From: Lonicera japonica
Lineage: Eukaryota; Streptophyta; Magnoliopsida; Dipsacales; Caprifoliaceae
DNA: 64,000 nt
Direction of reading: 5' to 3'
Assembly: GCA_021464415.1 (NCBI GenBank)
Contig: CM038468.1
Location: forward strand, 35,266,969-35,330,968
Shown piece after piece: positions 33,770 to 45,949 of this stretch. The translations under genes were made by a program, and so were the position numbers. Below the pieces are notes generated by a model. That model searched no databases. It was not told where the DNA came from and saw only the letters and a program-made list of their open reading frames with translations. Within the stretch, counting starts at the first letter, position 1, and every line of letters begins with the position of its first letter.

Positions 33770-34948
33770 TTTACGGATTCTTAAACAAGTACATCTTAAA
33801 CAGGTATGTCGTCATAGGGGCAACTCTATATAGGAGAAGGTATCTCATTCCTTTCCTGCTTGGCATGCAGCCCCATCAAGCTCAGGACGCTCTACTGGAA
33901 ATCTATGAGGGACTCTGTGGGGGGCATCCAATAGCCAGGTGTTTAGCTCTCAAAGTAGGAAGACATGGTTATTTTTGGCATACCATCCTACAAGATGCTA
34001 AGGAGCTAGTAAAGTGGTGCGATAAGTGTCAATGATTTGCCAATGTCCAGCATCCCCCATCATAGTTGATGACTCCTATTAGTAGTCCTTGGTCGTTCTT
34101 TTTTTGGGGTATCAACATAGTTGGTCCTTTCCTTCAAGGCAAGGGGCAGACAAAGTTTACAGTAGTAACAATCGACTACTTCACTAACTAGGCTGAAGCA
34201 GAAGCACTTTCCACCATCACCACCTTAAAAATCCAGAATTTTTTCTAGAAAAACATCATTTACCACTTTGGCTTACCAAAGGTGCTGATATCTGATAATG
34301 GAAGGCAGTTCGATTGTGATCTCTTTAGAGACTTCTGCAGAGGCCATAAAATTAAAAACCATTAAAGTTCACATGTTCATCCTCAAGCCAATGGTAAAGT
34401 CGCGGTCACCAACAAAACTCTTCTGAGCAAGCTAAAAAAAAAGACTTGATGAAAGAAAATTGGTCTGAAGAGCTACTATAAGTTCTTTGGGCCTACAGGA
34501 CTGCTATATGAGGACCAACCGGTGAAACCCCATTCTCTTTTACCTATATGGAACTGAAGTAGTGATTTCAGTAGAGATAGGACTACCAACATATAAAGTT
34601 AACCATCATGATCCAATTCAGAACAGTGAAGATTTACTGCACAACTTGGATCTTTTTGAAGAAAAAAGAGAACAAGCTCGAGTTAAGGAAGAAGCCTCCA
34701 AAAGGAGCATGGTTAAGAGCTATAACAAGATGGCCAAACATAAAAGTCTAAATGTAGGCGACTTAGTGCTACGAAAAGTTATCCTAGCTACCAAGATATC
34801 TGAACATGGATAGCTCGTTGCCAAATGGGAAGGTCCATATGTGGTTACCAGAGTCAGCAGACCTGGCACCTACTACCTAAGAACTTCAGATGGCAAGGAG
34901 CTCATCAGGTCATGGAACATAGAACACCTCAAGGGTTATTATCCTTGA
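33770..34948 (+). pseudogene. Integrase remnant of element A
   Basis: HHCC part (LCGGHPIARCLALKVGRHGYFWHTI...WCDKCQ), a stop (TGA) where Arg is usual, then core pieces WGINIVG, TIDYFTN, a stop at a usual Trp, LISDNGRQF and HPQANGK, and the C-terminal GDLVLRKVI...KWEGPYVVTRV and GTYYLR. The first catalytic Asp appears as Asn (GIN). RT and RNase H of this element are not found. Confidence 0.85.
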
Positions 34949-35767
34949 GAAAAATGCTTTGTATTTTTTATAAGGACCTTTTTTAAAGAGAAATATATGA
35001 AATTCTACTTTGGTATTTTCTAGCTCACAAAGCACATTTACACTTTGAAAAAAAATCATCTCACAAAGAGGTCAGTTTAGTAAGTGCACAGCTCCCAAAG
35101 CACACTTACACTCTGAAAAAGTTATCTCACAAAGAGTTCAGTTTACCCGACTCATATGATAGCAAAATTCAATAGCTATGCTACCAATCCCTCCTTTTTT
35201 TGCATTCTGAAGCATGCCCTCACTTAGAAGAGGTAGGGTTACCTCTGGTATGAAAAATCCTAAGCCGTCTTTCTTGGAGGACTCAAGGATGGTTGAGTTG
35301 GATCCACTCTCGAAAGCTTACTACTCATGAGCTGTAGTAGGGTCGATATCTCACATGTCATCATCATCATGACCACTTGCTTATAAGCATTCCGAATAGG
35401 AGAATCCCTTCCTTAAGAAGGTGATGGGAAGTCCGCGTCTTGGACCTCCTCAACCCCCTCTAGCCCCGTCTCACGCTAGTTTAAGGGTGGAAGATTGGTG
35501 AGAGAGCTCGTCTTCGGGTCGATATACGAGCTAACTATGCCATCTTTCTTCACCTCCTGGTCTCGGGCGGGTGCCATGTCTTCCTATGCTGGGGGTGTAG
35601 GGACCGTAATAGAGGTCCCCTATACTTGCCTTGGGACTTTTTACAGCTGAAGGACCTCGTTAGAGGGTCCTTCTCTTTCTACTCGCCTTTTCTAGATTGG
35701 GCACAAGATATCTATCTGTGATAAGCACCAAAAAAATGTCAAAAAAGGAAGGAAAGGGAAATTTACA
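34949..35767. other. 3' untranslated region of element A
   Basis: No conserved frame. It contains the 68-bp direct repeat listed next. A 3' LTR matching the sequence before gag A was not found. Confidence 0.45.
35022..35154. repeat. Two tandem copies of a ~68-bp unit
   Basis: Copies start AGCTCACAAAGCACATTTAC (35022) and AGCTCCCAAAGCACACTTAC (35090). Both continue with TCTCACAAAGAG and CAGTTTA. They lie just after the integrase of element A. Confidence 0.8.
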
Positions 35768-36046
35768 TTAATTAAAAAGAGGTATTGGTAAGACCTCATT
35801 GGATCTCCTTCTCTGAAGTCCTCTATCTTTTTCCTCCACTTCTTCGGTGGTGGGATGAGCTGTAGATCCACCCTTTGAGCTTTGAGTTATCGCAACATAA
35901 GGAGATCCCTTAGCAAATGCTACAAAGAGCATGACCTGCTCGAGCTTGTTCAAGGTCGGAATGGCTGGGTTTATGTCTTTAGACCTGGGACCTAACCCGT
36001 GGCACCAGAGCATGTCTGAGGCAATGAGCTTAGCATAGTTCTTCAC
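35768..36046 (-). CDS. Unrecognised antisense frame downstream of integrase A
   Basis: A 92-codon frame beginning MKNYAKLIASDMLWCHGLGP. I do not recognise a domain. Antisense frames between integrase and 3' LTR are common in Tat-lineage elements, so it may be the end of such a gene; it may also be chance. Confidence 0.25.
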   Translation of the reverse strand: MKNYAKLIASDMLWCHGLGPRSKDINPAIPTLNKLEQVMLFVAFAKGSPYVAITQSSKGGSTAHPTTEEVEEKDRGLQRRRSNEVLPIPLFN

Positions 36047-36730
36047 AAAGAATTTCTTGGAGTCCTCTATCCACTCACCTGCAATGGGGTTAGGTCTCCT
36101 CTCTATAAGGATCTAAACGAGTGATTGAGCAAAAACGTTGCATTTTTATACATATTTAGATGGCTTAATATGCATGAATTTGATTCTAATTATCCTAAAT
36201 TTTTAAGGTTTGAGTTTTAATCATGAAATATGATATTGTGTTTGTTTCTAATGCATTTTAACCTTTTTACAGGTTAAAAATGATCAAGAATGAATCCAGA
36301 AGCAAATTCCCCCAAAATTATTCATTCACGGTTAAATTCGAAACTAAATTGAGTTTAAAAAATGAGCCGGAAGCAAATCCCAAGCTCAATAATGAAATGA
36401 GAGGATAAAAGAGACTAAGAGAAGCCAATGGATCAATCCCAAGTGAAGAAAAAGTCATTTGACTCAATTTGAAAAAACAATTGGATAAAGAAGAGATTCA
36501 TTAAGCGCAACGCTTCTGTTCCAGTCAATACAGTATATATCCGTGCAAAATTTGAAGAAAAATTTAGAAATATAAGTTGTAGAGCTCTAAGTTAGCTACA
36601 CAAAGGTGAAAATATTGCATAAATCGGAGTTCAGAGTACAAATTTATGGAAAAAATACGATCAGTGTACCAGAGGATCGGATTTGAGCGCAACATAATGC
36701 ATAAATTCATTGTGCAGATATTAATTGAAT
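36047..36730. other. Repeat-like DNA without a gene
   Basis: AT-rich sequence. At 36130-36290 TGCATTTTAACC...TTACAGG resembles the start of LTR-like repeats such as B (compare ~13400). No coding frame is supported. Confidence 0.35.
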
Positions 36731-36800
36731 GGGGTCCTTAGCCTAGATAGTAAGTGGCTAGCTCTCTATTCATGTTCAAACTAGTGTTTGAATCCCGCAC
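36731..36800 (+). repeat. tRNA-derived SINE-like fragment
   Basis: GGGGTCCTTAGCCTAGATAG resembles the start of a tRNA with an A box, and GTGTTTGAATCCCGC about 45 bp on resembles a B box (GTTCGAATCC type). Both are degenerate and I cannot fold a full cloverleaf. A SINE head or tRNA pseudogene is possible. Confidence 0.3.
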
Positions 36801-36861
36801 CCAACAAGTTTTTGCTCCCTATTTTATTATCAGTCAAATCGACCTAAATTTGACCTAGAAA

Positions 36862-38170
36862 TGTTGTGAATGTTTTATATACTTGCAAGTGCATGAATCG
36901 GATATAGTATAGCTTAGGCAAGAGCGAGGTTGAACTCTAGGGACTTGATGGATGGAACGTATGTATTTCACTCACTAATTCTAATTAATTCCTAATCTAG
37001 CTTAAAAATTGATTAGGATTATTTATTAACAAAAAATATAAATAAAATAATAAAATACTAAAAATACTAATGAAATGACCAATTAATAAAATACTAGGGT
37101 GGCGGAATCATATATTTGATATCATATTCCTAATATTAACGCCCAACAAACTCTACTCTCTGTCTCGCACTAATTTGGTCTCTCGACTCTATTAGATCTG
37201 AAAAATAAATTCAATTAAGCCCAATTAAATTTTAAAATCCAATTATTAATTCTTTCACAGCTAAACGAATGTATAAAATCAAAACGCTCATTATATCCGT
37301 CAAAACACACCCTATATCCGCTTTTAACAAATCATAAAGTGAATCCAACAAAAAAAATAGTGAGAAACAAATTTTATTTTTATCAATTAAAATAAGCATT
37401 CAATAGGAAAAATTATTTTTAACATTAAAGCATTAAATTGGTAGAGTCCATATGCATGAACACGTGCAAGGAAATCAATTAAATATAATCATCATCAACC
37501 CTAGAAAATAACTTAGCCTAGCATGCTCATAATTGAAACACAAAACATAATTATGTAATGATTAAAAAATAAATTAAATACTTATTTGGGTATGCGCAGA
37601 TAAATTGAAGAAGAAAAATTCTGAATTAATTATATAAAGCAATCCGCTCTTAAACAAATAAAAGTGCTACTCCCATAATCCTCAGTAAAAAAAAACTATA
37701 AAATAAAAATTGTTTTGCTACTGTCGAATTTAAAGGAAAAAATTGAACCTTGCTCAATTGAGTTTACTTATACAATTATCGAGGAAAAAAAACTAAAAGT
37801 TGTAACTACTGTGTTGATGAATTGAAAAGGAGAAAAAAATATAAAGAGAAAGAAAAATAAAATAAAAGTTCCTATTTGGGTTTCTCGATAACTGTGCAAG
37901 GAGGAAGAGAGAAAAAAAGAAAAAAAACTTGCGGCTGCTCAATTCCAGGATTTATGCTACTACTTCTTTCTTTATATAATGGAGATAATTAATCAATGGG
38001 CTTTACTTGAGTGGGCTTTCACATGGGCCCAATGAATGGCTTTTATTTAATTGAGCAAGGAAGGGCAATGAAGGCAATGCTTGGGAGCTTGCTGGTTGTT
38101 ATTGGGCCGAATGGGCTTGGATTTAATTGGCCCGCTGGAATTAATTTTTTCAGCACACTGATTGTATTTC
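36862..38170 (-). repeat. Inverted diverged relative of repeat B without element C
   Basis: Its reverse complement matches 13730-14305 and then, without interruption, 30286-30588: TTTAATGCTTTAATGTTAAA, TCGAGAGACCAAATTA and AGGAATATGATATCAAA. The point where C sits in B corresponds to about 37139-37145 (GGGCGTTAATATT on the minus strand). It acts as an empty-site paralogue. A TATA-like TATATAAAG lies near 37970. Confidence 0.7.
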
Positions 38171-39392
38171 AGCCATAATTTCGCGCTCTGAATTCCGATT
38201 GATGCAAGATTTTTTCCGACGTGTAGTTAACTCAAAGATATAGAACTTTTTTCTCTGGAGTTTTCTTCAAATTTCTTATGGATTAATGCTAGAAATTTCT
38301 TGAACACAAATAATTTAAGGGGAATTTTTAAAAATAATTTATCGTTGCTTAATTCCAAGCTTAAATACAGTAAAACCCTACTTTTGTATAAAATAATTAA
38401 ACTAGTATAGCGAATAAGTAGGAGTTAATCCAAATCCAAGTTAATACCTTAAAAGTATGAGAGTTTGTTGAAATCCAATATTTTAGAAACCAAATTAAAA
38501 CAGTTTTTAAATTTTGATTTTGAAATTATTTAAACTAAGAAATTAAAAAAAAAAAAAAATAATTAAATAAACTAATTAAATTATATATTCACGCAAGTAA
38601 GTAATCAATAATAGGAAATCCCAAGGAAAAAGAATCCACCTCCATGGATATAAAAAAAGTATCTAATTGTATATTTTAATAATTAATCCCTACTATATAA
38701 ATAAATTTGAATTCACCGTCATTCTTTCTTTCAAAACTAATGTAAATAAAAATAGATATATCGCCTATATCCCCCAAATGGTGATAACAAAGAGATCCTT
38801 ACTTTATTTTTTAAAAACAATTAAAGTACTAGAAAAAAACACACGTTATAGAAATGGTAATTTCAAAATATATTTTAATTCGAGACGAATAATTAAAAAT
38901 CAATTAGAATTAAATTAAGCCCATTACATCCATGGCGGTTTCCATCCCACCTCTCTGGGAGATAATTTAGCCAAGTATATTAAATAAAGAACACATTAAA
39001 ATAAAATAATAATTCACCATTAAAATTAAAGTACGTAAATATAAACTATAGAAAATTAGAAGCTAAAAAGCGTCCCTGTTTGTGATGCTCGAACTAGCGT
39101 GTACCGTACGACTTTACGCCATCTACTTCTTCTCCTTTAATACTTCGACCGCACAACCAACTAATATATGGAGGATTTCTCTCTCTAGAACTCTCTAATA
39201 ATATCTATATTCTATCTGTAGGTCGAAAAATACCCTAGAGGGGGGTGAATAAGGTTTTTGAAAAATAAATGCAGAATTTAAAAACTTTTTGAAAATATTT
39301 AAGTTAAACAATTTACTAAACAAATTTATCAAGGAATGTAAGCAAATAAACAACAAGTACAAGAGCAAGTAATTAAGGCAATCTCAAACAAA
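38171..39392. other. AT-rich DNA up to the assembly gap
   Basis: No gene recognised. TGTAGGTCGAAAAATACCC followed by TAGAGGGGGGTGAATAAGG (39217-39257) resembles the start of a common plant LTR, cut by the gap. Confidence 0.4.
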
Positions 39393-39492
39393 NNNNNNNN
39401 NNNNNNNNNNNNNNNNNNNNNNNNNNNNNNNNNNNNNNNNNNNNNNNNNNNNNNNNNNNNNNNNNNNNNNNNNNNNNNNNNNNNNNNNNNNN
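39393..39492. other. Assembly gap of exactly 100 N
   Basis: 100 consecutive N, the usual placeholder for a scaffold join of unknown size. The duplicated sequence begins right after it. Confidence 0.99.
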
Positions 39493-39658
39493 ACACAATT
39501 AATATTTAATAACGATATGGTCCAAAAAGCCAATGGATATTTTCTAGCGGGAATCTCCTTTTCACACTTAGAACTGAGTAGTATGGATATAGACAATCAT
39601 GACCAGCCCACTACGGCTATGAGATGAAAAGCCAAGTCAGATTCAAGAAAGCTAATTA
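39493..39658. other. Left flank of the complete MULE
   Basis: Short unique stretch between the gap and the MULE target duplication. No feature seen. Confidence 0.5.
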
Positions 39659-39667
39659 ACATTTTAT
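39659..39667. repeat. 9-bp target site duplication, left side (ACATTTTAT)
   Basis: Identical to the nine bases after the right end at 49945-49953 and 9849-9857. Confidence 0.92.
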
Positions 39668-39860
39668 GACTTTTTTTTCAAACTATGATTCTTTAAAACT
39701 TATTTTGCTAAATAGGAACTTTTGATTGTAATTGGGAAAATAGAATGTTTTAAAATCGAGGTTTGAAGTCGCGTTTTTTCCCTTAAAAATTGCAAGAAAA
39801 ACACGACCAGGTACTGCGTTTTACCTCTAAAAACGCTGATCTGAACATTAATTTTACCCC
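39668..39860. repeat. Left terminal inverted repeat of the MULE
   Basis: Matches the reverse complement of 49717-49944 and 9619-9848 over about 193 bp, with a ~35-bp stretch missing relative to the right repeat. It includes AATCGAGGTTTGAAGTCGCG and GCGTTTT/AAAACGC inverted words. Confidence 0.9.
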
Positions 39861-39939
39861 TAAAAAAAAAATTCCTCATAAAACCGCAATCCAAGATGCG
39901 TTTTTACCTTCAAAACCGCACTCCCTTTTCTTGTTTTTA

Positions 39940-40201
39940 CAATTTTTCAAAATTCCCAAACCCATTTCAAGTCTCCATCTCCGGTGTGAATCACTTCCGC
40001 TATCCTTCCCGCTCCGTCTCCATATCTCCACAGCTCCATCTCATATTTCCACAGCTACACGCACCTCCTTCCTCCGCTATCCTCCATCTCCGCTATACAC
40101 GCTCTTCCTTCCTCTTATCCTCCATACACGACCCACCTTCCTCCATCTCGGCTATCCCCGTCGGCGTCGGCGTCGGCGTCAGCGTCGGCGCCGTCCTCCA
40201 G
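39940..40201 (+). other. C/T-rich 5' leader exon of the MULE PMD gene
   Basis: A pyrimidine-rich block (CTCCATCTCC-type) with a GTCGGC hexamer run at ~40160-40190, ending in the donor CTCCAG|GTAAAC. It lies just inside the left terminal repeat, as expected if that repeat supplies the promoter. Confidence 0.5.
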
Positions 40202-42297
40202 GTAAACAATACTCTCCCTTAAACTTGGATGATGTGCTTGTATGGATGCATGTATATATGATGTTGAATATTGAAATAGAAATGTGCTTGTATCTATGTA
40301 TTTATGTGATTGGGGGTTTCGAGGTTTTGTTGTGGGTGTTTTGGTGGTTGGTGATTTCATGTGGTGTTGGTGGGTTCGGTGTGGCACTGGGTGGTGTTTG
40401 GGGATTTTAGTCGTGGTTTGGACTTTTCTCTATGTAAGGTTTAGAAAGCGTTTGTATAGATTATGACGGTGTAGGTGTATGGCGGTGTAGCCATTTGATG
40501 GCGGCAGGGGTGAAATTTATTTTGGAGCGAATTTTGTTGTAATCTGTATAACTTGTGAAATAGTGATATTTTATATAATTTTGAGCCAAAGTTTTAGTGG
40601 TCCCTCGGTAAAGATAAAATCTGTATGCTTTCAAAATTGCGTAAGGAAAAGAGTCGATGCTTTCTAGAATAAAATTCATATTAAAATCAACTGAACCATT
40701 TTAAAAGTAATAAAATTTTACATTTAAGCAATTGGTTTCAGAATTTTTTTTTCCTTCAATCAGAGGTGTTTAGCATTGGTTTAGATATGATTTTTTTAAT
40801 TATTAAGAACTATTATTTAGTACATGTCTTAAATTTTGTTTACCTAAAATATATTATCATAAATTTATAATGAAGGGTGCCACCTGTATGAGTAGTTTTG
40901 TACTTCAAATTGATGTGTTTTAATACTTAAATTGGGATATATTTCTAGGATTGTGTTGAATGCTATAACAATAAAGTTTATAAACATGTTAATTTTTGGA
41001 TTATTATGTATTTTTTGGATTATAAACATGTTATACCTATTGGACCCCTTTAAGTTTTTTCCTATAAATAAAATTTATAACTTTCTAGGTTTAAAACATA
41101 TAAATAAAACCTTAATTTTGCATACAATGAATTTATCAGTATATAAATATGAAGAAAACAATACATAACAATTACGGGCTTTATTAGTTAAGTTATCTTG
41201 ATTTCATTTTTAATATTATTTATTTTTAAGTAAAAAAAATATAGATTTCTATTATGTTTCAAAACCCCAAATTTAAAATTATGAACCTCCCCTTGCATGT
41301 TCACGGGTTGTATGCATTCAATACAAAATCAATTACCTTCCATTTCCCAGATACATCCTCTTAATAATTGAAGAGGAGAATTGGAGAATCTTTTTATAGA
41401 TAAGGATGGGTGCTTAAATTATTAATTTTTGGGTGCTTCTACCACACTCAAACAAAAGAACAGCTATATGGAATTTTTTTATTTTTTTCAATTATTAGGG
41501 GAAAAAAAAGAACATTTTTTTTGTTTTAAATATTTTTGTTTGGTTTTCTATAACATCTATATGGAGTTTTTAATTTCTCTTAATTTTTCAAGAATAATGT
41601 TTAAAAATCATATCAAACTAAAACCTTAATTAAGTATAGATGTAGTATTCACATTAACAAATTAAACCATTTTAGTAAGTATGCATTAATTTTTTTTAAA
41701 TTATAAATTAGCCTTCATGTTTAAACGTAATATCAAATTGTATTTATGTTTTATTTTTCGTAGAAATGTCTTTAAACTTTGATTCCAATCCGGAACATCA
41801 TGATCATATGTCATCTATTTTTGGAGAGGCTACTACAATTTGAGTGTCATGGACGTCGAAGATTCTTTGTTGAAGGGCATAGACATGGAGAGGAAAAAAA
41901 TAGAAGAAATACCACTGCTAGTACAGCACTGCGTGAAATTATTTAAAGTGTGCAAGGAATAAAATATATTAGCATGTCTTTTTACTTGTGAGAGTCAGTT
42001 TTATGTAATTTGTTTAATTAGTGTTAGAATTGCTCTAACATTGTTATGTATCTTTTTGTATATGTACGGTAAAATAACTTGTTTATTGACTATGTATGAA
42101 TGCAAAATTAGTGATTACCCATAGAAAATGTAATGCGATAATATCTATCAATTTGTTTTATTAATGAATGGTTATCTATTTGCATTCTTAACATAGGTGT
42201 TGAAATGTTTTTCCTTTTTTTTTTAATTATGTACACATGTACTAGTAAATATGTAATTTTTGTTACATATTTTCTAATGAACACGTACATGAAACAG
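40202..42297 (+). other. 5' UTR intron of the MULE PMD gene, copy 2
   Basis: 2096 bp from GTAAAC (40202) to GAAACAG (42297), 10 bp before the first ATG. Not coding. Confidence 0.6.
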
Positions 42298-42307
42298 GTT
42301 TTGCTCG

Positions 42308-44808
42308 ATGGATCCTGGTCCTAGGATCGGCGTGTATTATATTTACAGGAGCATCATAGGTCGTCCGCTATTGGGACGGCCATGATCCTGCTTTGTTGGA
42401 GGCACGTAGAGTGCTACTGAGTTTACTGGGCCTGATGGACAGCATATTATCCTTCCTGAGAGGGTACAGCGTGTATTACTACGAGCTGGCTTTTACGGGT
42501 TGTACCGCATAGGTCACATCCAGTACGATCACGCACTCATTACGGCTATGGTAAGCGATGGCGGCAAGAAACGCACACGTTCATCTACCAGTTGCGGAGT
42601 GCAGTATCACACTCCAGGATGTCGCCGTACTGATTGGATTACCAATCGATGGCCTTGCAGTTACTGGCCCTCCATTGGATGCCCCTCCGACCGATATTTG
42701 CGAGCGTGTACTGGGCATCTGACCACCAGACCACGCTTTTAGGAGATCGAAGTTGAAGCTTTCTTGTTGCCGATACATTTGGAGAGGTACCTGCTCATGA
42801 TGCCGACGACGTTGTTATTGAGCGATACGCACGTGCGTTTATTAAATCGCTCGCGGTTCTGTTTGGCTGACAGGTCATCGGCATATGTCAAAGTTTCTTT
42901 ACTCCCACTACTTCAAGATTTAAATACAGTGGGCCATTATAGCTGTAGTGCCGCACTTGCCATGTTGTACAGGGAATGTGTCGAGCCACATATAAAATCA
43001 AAGCAAGTTTGCCGTCCACTAGTGTTGTTACAGGTATATTTTAGGCTAAATTTTGCAACTTTTATCTTATATTTTGAATTTATATGTTCAATAATATATT
43101 GTGATTTAATTTTTGTTAGTTATGGTGTTGGAGAGATTGACACATATTCGCCTTGTCGGCTCGATATAGCTATGTTGAGGACGAGCTCATTCATTCGATT
43201 GATAGACCACCACACGAGCTAGGTTTGTTGATTTGTAACAAGACTATCTCAATATATTATACGCTTCGATATTTTTAATACCCTTCATTTATTTAATAAA
43301 GGTGGCGGACGAGGTTCTCACTAGACCGACACCGATACATGTTTTGACTCATTATAGGGAACAGCTAGATCTTATGTGGGCGGAGCAGGTAAATCTAATT
43401 ACTACTATATAATTACTCTCAGTGGTGTATATGGTATTGAAGAAGCTAGACTGTTGTGACTATAAGATAAATAGCCATTGATTGATTGAGAAAACTATAT
43501 TTGTCTTTTGAATAAGTTTGAGATAATTATATATAAATTCCTTTTGGATTGATTGGGAATGAATTTGTTTGGAAACTTTATATACTTGTTAAATAGGTCA
43601 ATATGAAAAAAATGGATTGATCTAAAAACAGACGGAACTCTGCTGAAATTTCAAAAAATTATAAATTTATTGTTTAGACACATATAAATGTCTTGATATA
43701 ATTTTTCAAACCTATTAGTTATACTTAATCATTTTACAGATGATCTGGCAGCCGTATACTGCACATGTTATAGCTGGTTGTCGCCTTATTGTCTACCGGT
43801 CAGGCTATATGGCGCAGCCGGTCACCCTTATCTACTTTGAGATTGTGGAGTGGCCACCTCCCAGACAGAATGATGCGCCAGTTTGGTTTACAACAAAATA
43901 TCCCCTGCTGTTTTTGACATAAGTGAGCAGTTACACGATACGGATATGAGGGGAGGGGCGCGGAGATCCGTTGAATGGAGGCATCACACCACGATTTTTA
44001 TCGCTTTTTGGGATCGTAGACTCGAGCACGTAGTCACTGTGGATGTGTTACAGGGGCCGATTCAGTATGACCACCCGTATATGATTTGGTTTCACACTAT
44101 CACTCGACGTTTCATACTTGCGGCACCGGAGCAGCCGCCCGAGTTTGGTCCTGAGCCAGTAGGAGTCATGTTGGAGATACTATAAGTTAGAATTGCATCC
44201 GTGAAATGTAATTTTGAAATTGTACATGAACTTTAATTTTAAATTTATATAATTTTTTTCTTCTCCACGGGGATGCACTTGCTAGGATATATACATTGGC
44301 TATGAACCATCCTTTGCGGTCGATCACAGGAGATTCTACATCCGAGGAGATATCTAACTTTTGCTCATACTCTCTTGTTACGGCGTGACAGGAGTTTCGA
44401 TTATCTGTTGATCCATTTCAGGTCCATAACCCTATACCTGACCCAATCCCACGACTCATCACCGTCGTCGTTAGAGGCGGCAAGCTACTGCTACTAGCAG
44501 TAGTACCAGTACGTCTTCAGCACAGCTCCCTACATTAGCACATGATGCTGGTCCGTCTACCTCTACACAGCATATCTCATCCCCCACCACCACCACCACT
44601 ACTACTACTAGTACGTTACCCACCACTACTACTATGTTATTTCCCTATGATCCCCTCAGCTTACCAGATAGCAGTACGTTACCCACCCCCACCACACGTT
44701 ACCCACCCCCGCCACCATTACTATTACATCTGTGTTTTCTTCTCCATTGTCCCCCAGCATATCACAGTCAGATATTTTATCTTCCGCACCTGACCCCACC
44801 ACTACTTG

Positions 44809-44845
<37 letters not shown>

Positions 44846-44980
44846 GCTACAACTACTACTAAGTACGTTACCCACCTCTGCCATTACTACTACTACTACA
44901 TCTGTGATTTCTTCTCCATTGCCCCCCGTCATATCACAGTCAGATACGTTATCTTCCGCACCTGACCCCACCACTACTTG

Positions 44981-45017
<37 letters not shown>

Positions 45018-45534
45018 GCTGCTGCTGCTACTACTAGTACGTTACCCACCTCCACCATTACTACTACTACATCTGTGATTTCTTCTCCATTGCCCCCTGT
45101 CATATCACAGTCAGATACGTTATCTTCCCCACCACCAGCCAGCTTACCGCAGCTGAGTACGACAGACTTCTCTTCACTCCCTACTATATAGAGGACTTTG
45201 ACATATATAGGACAGTATGTGTCTATATTGACGACAGACTCGTCATTTTTTCACCAGTTGTGTCGCATCAGCTTTCACTCGGACATTCGCAGTCGCCACC
45301 GACACTTACACCCACGTATCATGATGACATAGTGACACAGCTGGGCATACCAATGTTGTAAATGTACCTGTGGTACCTATCGATATAGGTCGAGGGAGAG
45401 GGGAGAGTTAGACCGAGGGGTAGGTTAAGGGTAAGGACAGGGGCAGAGGTCAGGGTGTAGAGGCACACACCCATACAGAGATGGAGAGGGATGAGAGGCC
45501 GAAGAGAAAGAAACAACGTAGTTGTGGTACTTAG
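42308..45534 (+). pseudogene. MULE PMD gene, copy 2, frame-shifted
   Basis: Same exon order as 2126-5405. Extra 1-bp deletions break it further (for example CCTAGGATCGG for CCTGAGGATCGG near 42323, and GTTGGAGAG for GTTGGGAGAG near 43130). The stop at LGI and the lost acceptor before the last exon are shared with copy 1, so they are true features, whereas the private indels are doubtful. Function and domains as for copy 1. Confidence 0.8.
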
Positions 45535-45949
45535 TAGGTTGATTATTAGTTATTAGACAAAAAATGTATTTTCATTACCCATAAATGTTTGGTTTGTACA
45601 TGTGTATTTATTTTGCTTACTTGTATATTTAATGTTTTGGTTGTACATGTGTATTTATTTTGCTTACTTGTATGATTTATGTGTACATATCAAAGATAAA
45701 AAAAATATAACATGAGGGCAAAAAATGTGTCTATAAGAAACATTATACATTAAATTAATTAAACAAAGATCAAGGTTACAACATTGCGCATTAAGCAAAA
45801 TAATATATTACAACTACTGTACAAAGTCAAGCATACAACTAGAAAATATTATACATTATATAGTGTAAAAATAAACTAATAGCCAGAAATCTGCTACATT
45901 ATCAAATAATAAAGTCATACTGCATATCTAATTGTGGGCAATGCAACAA

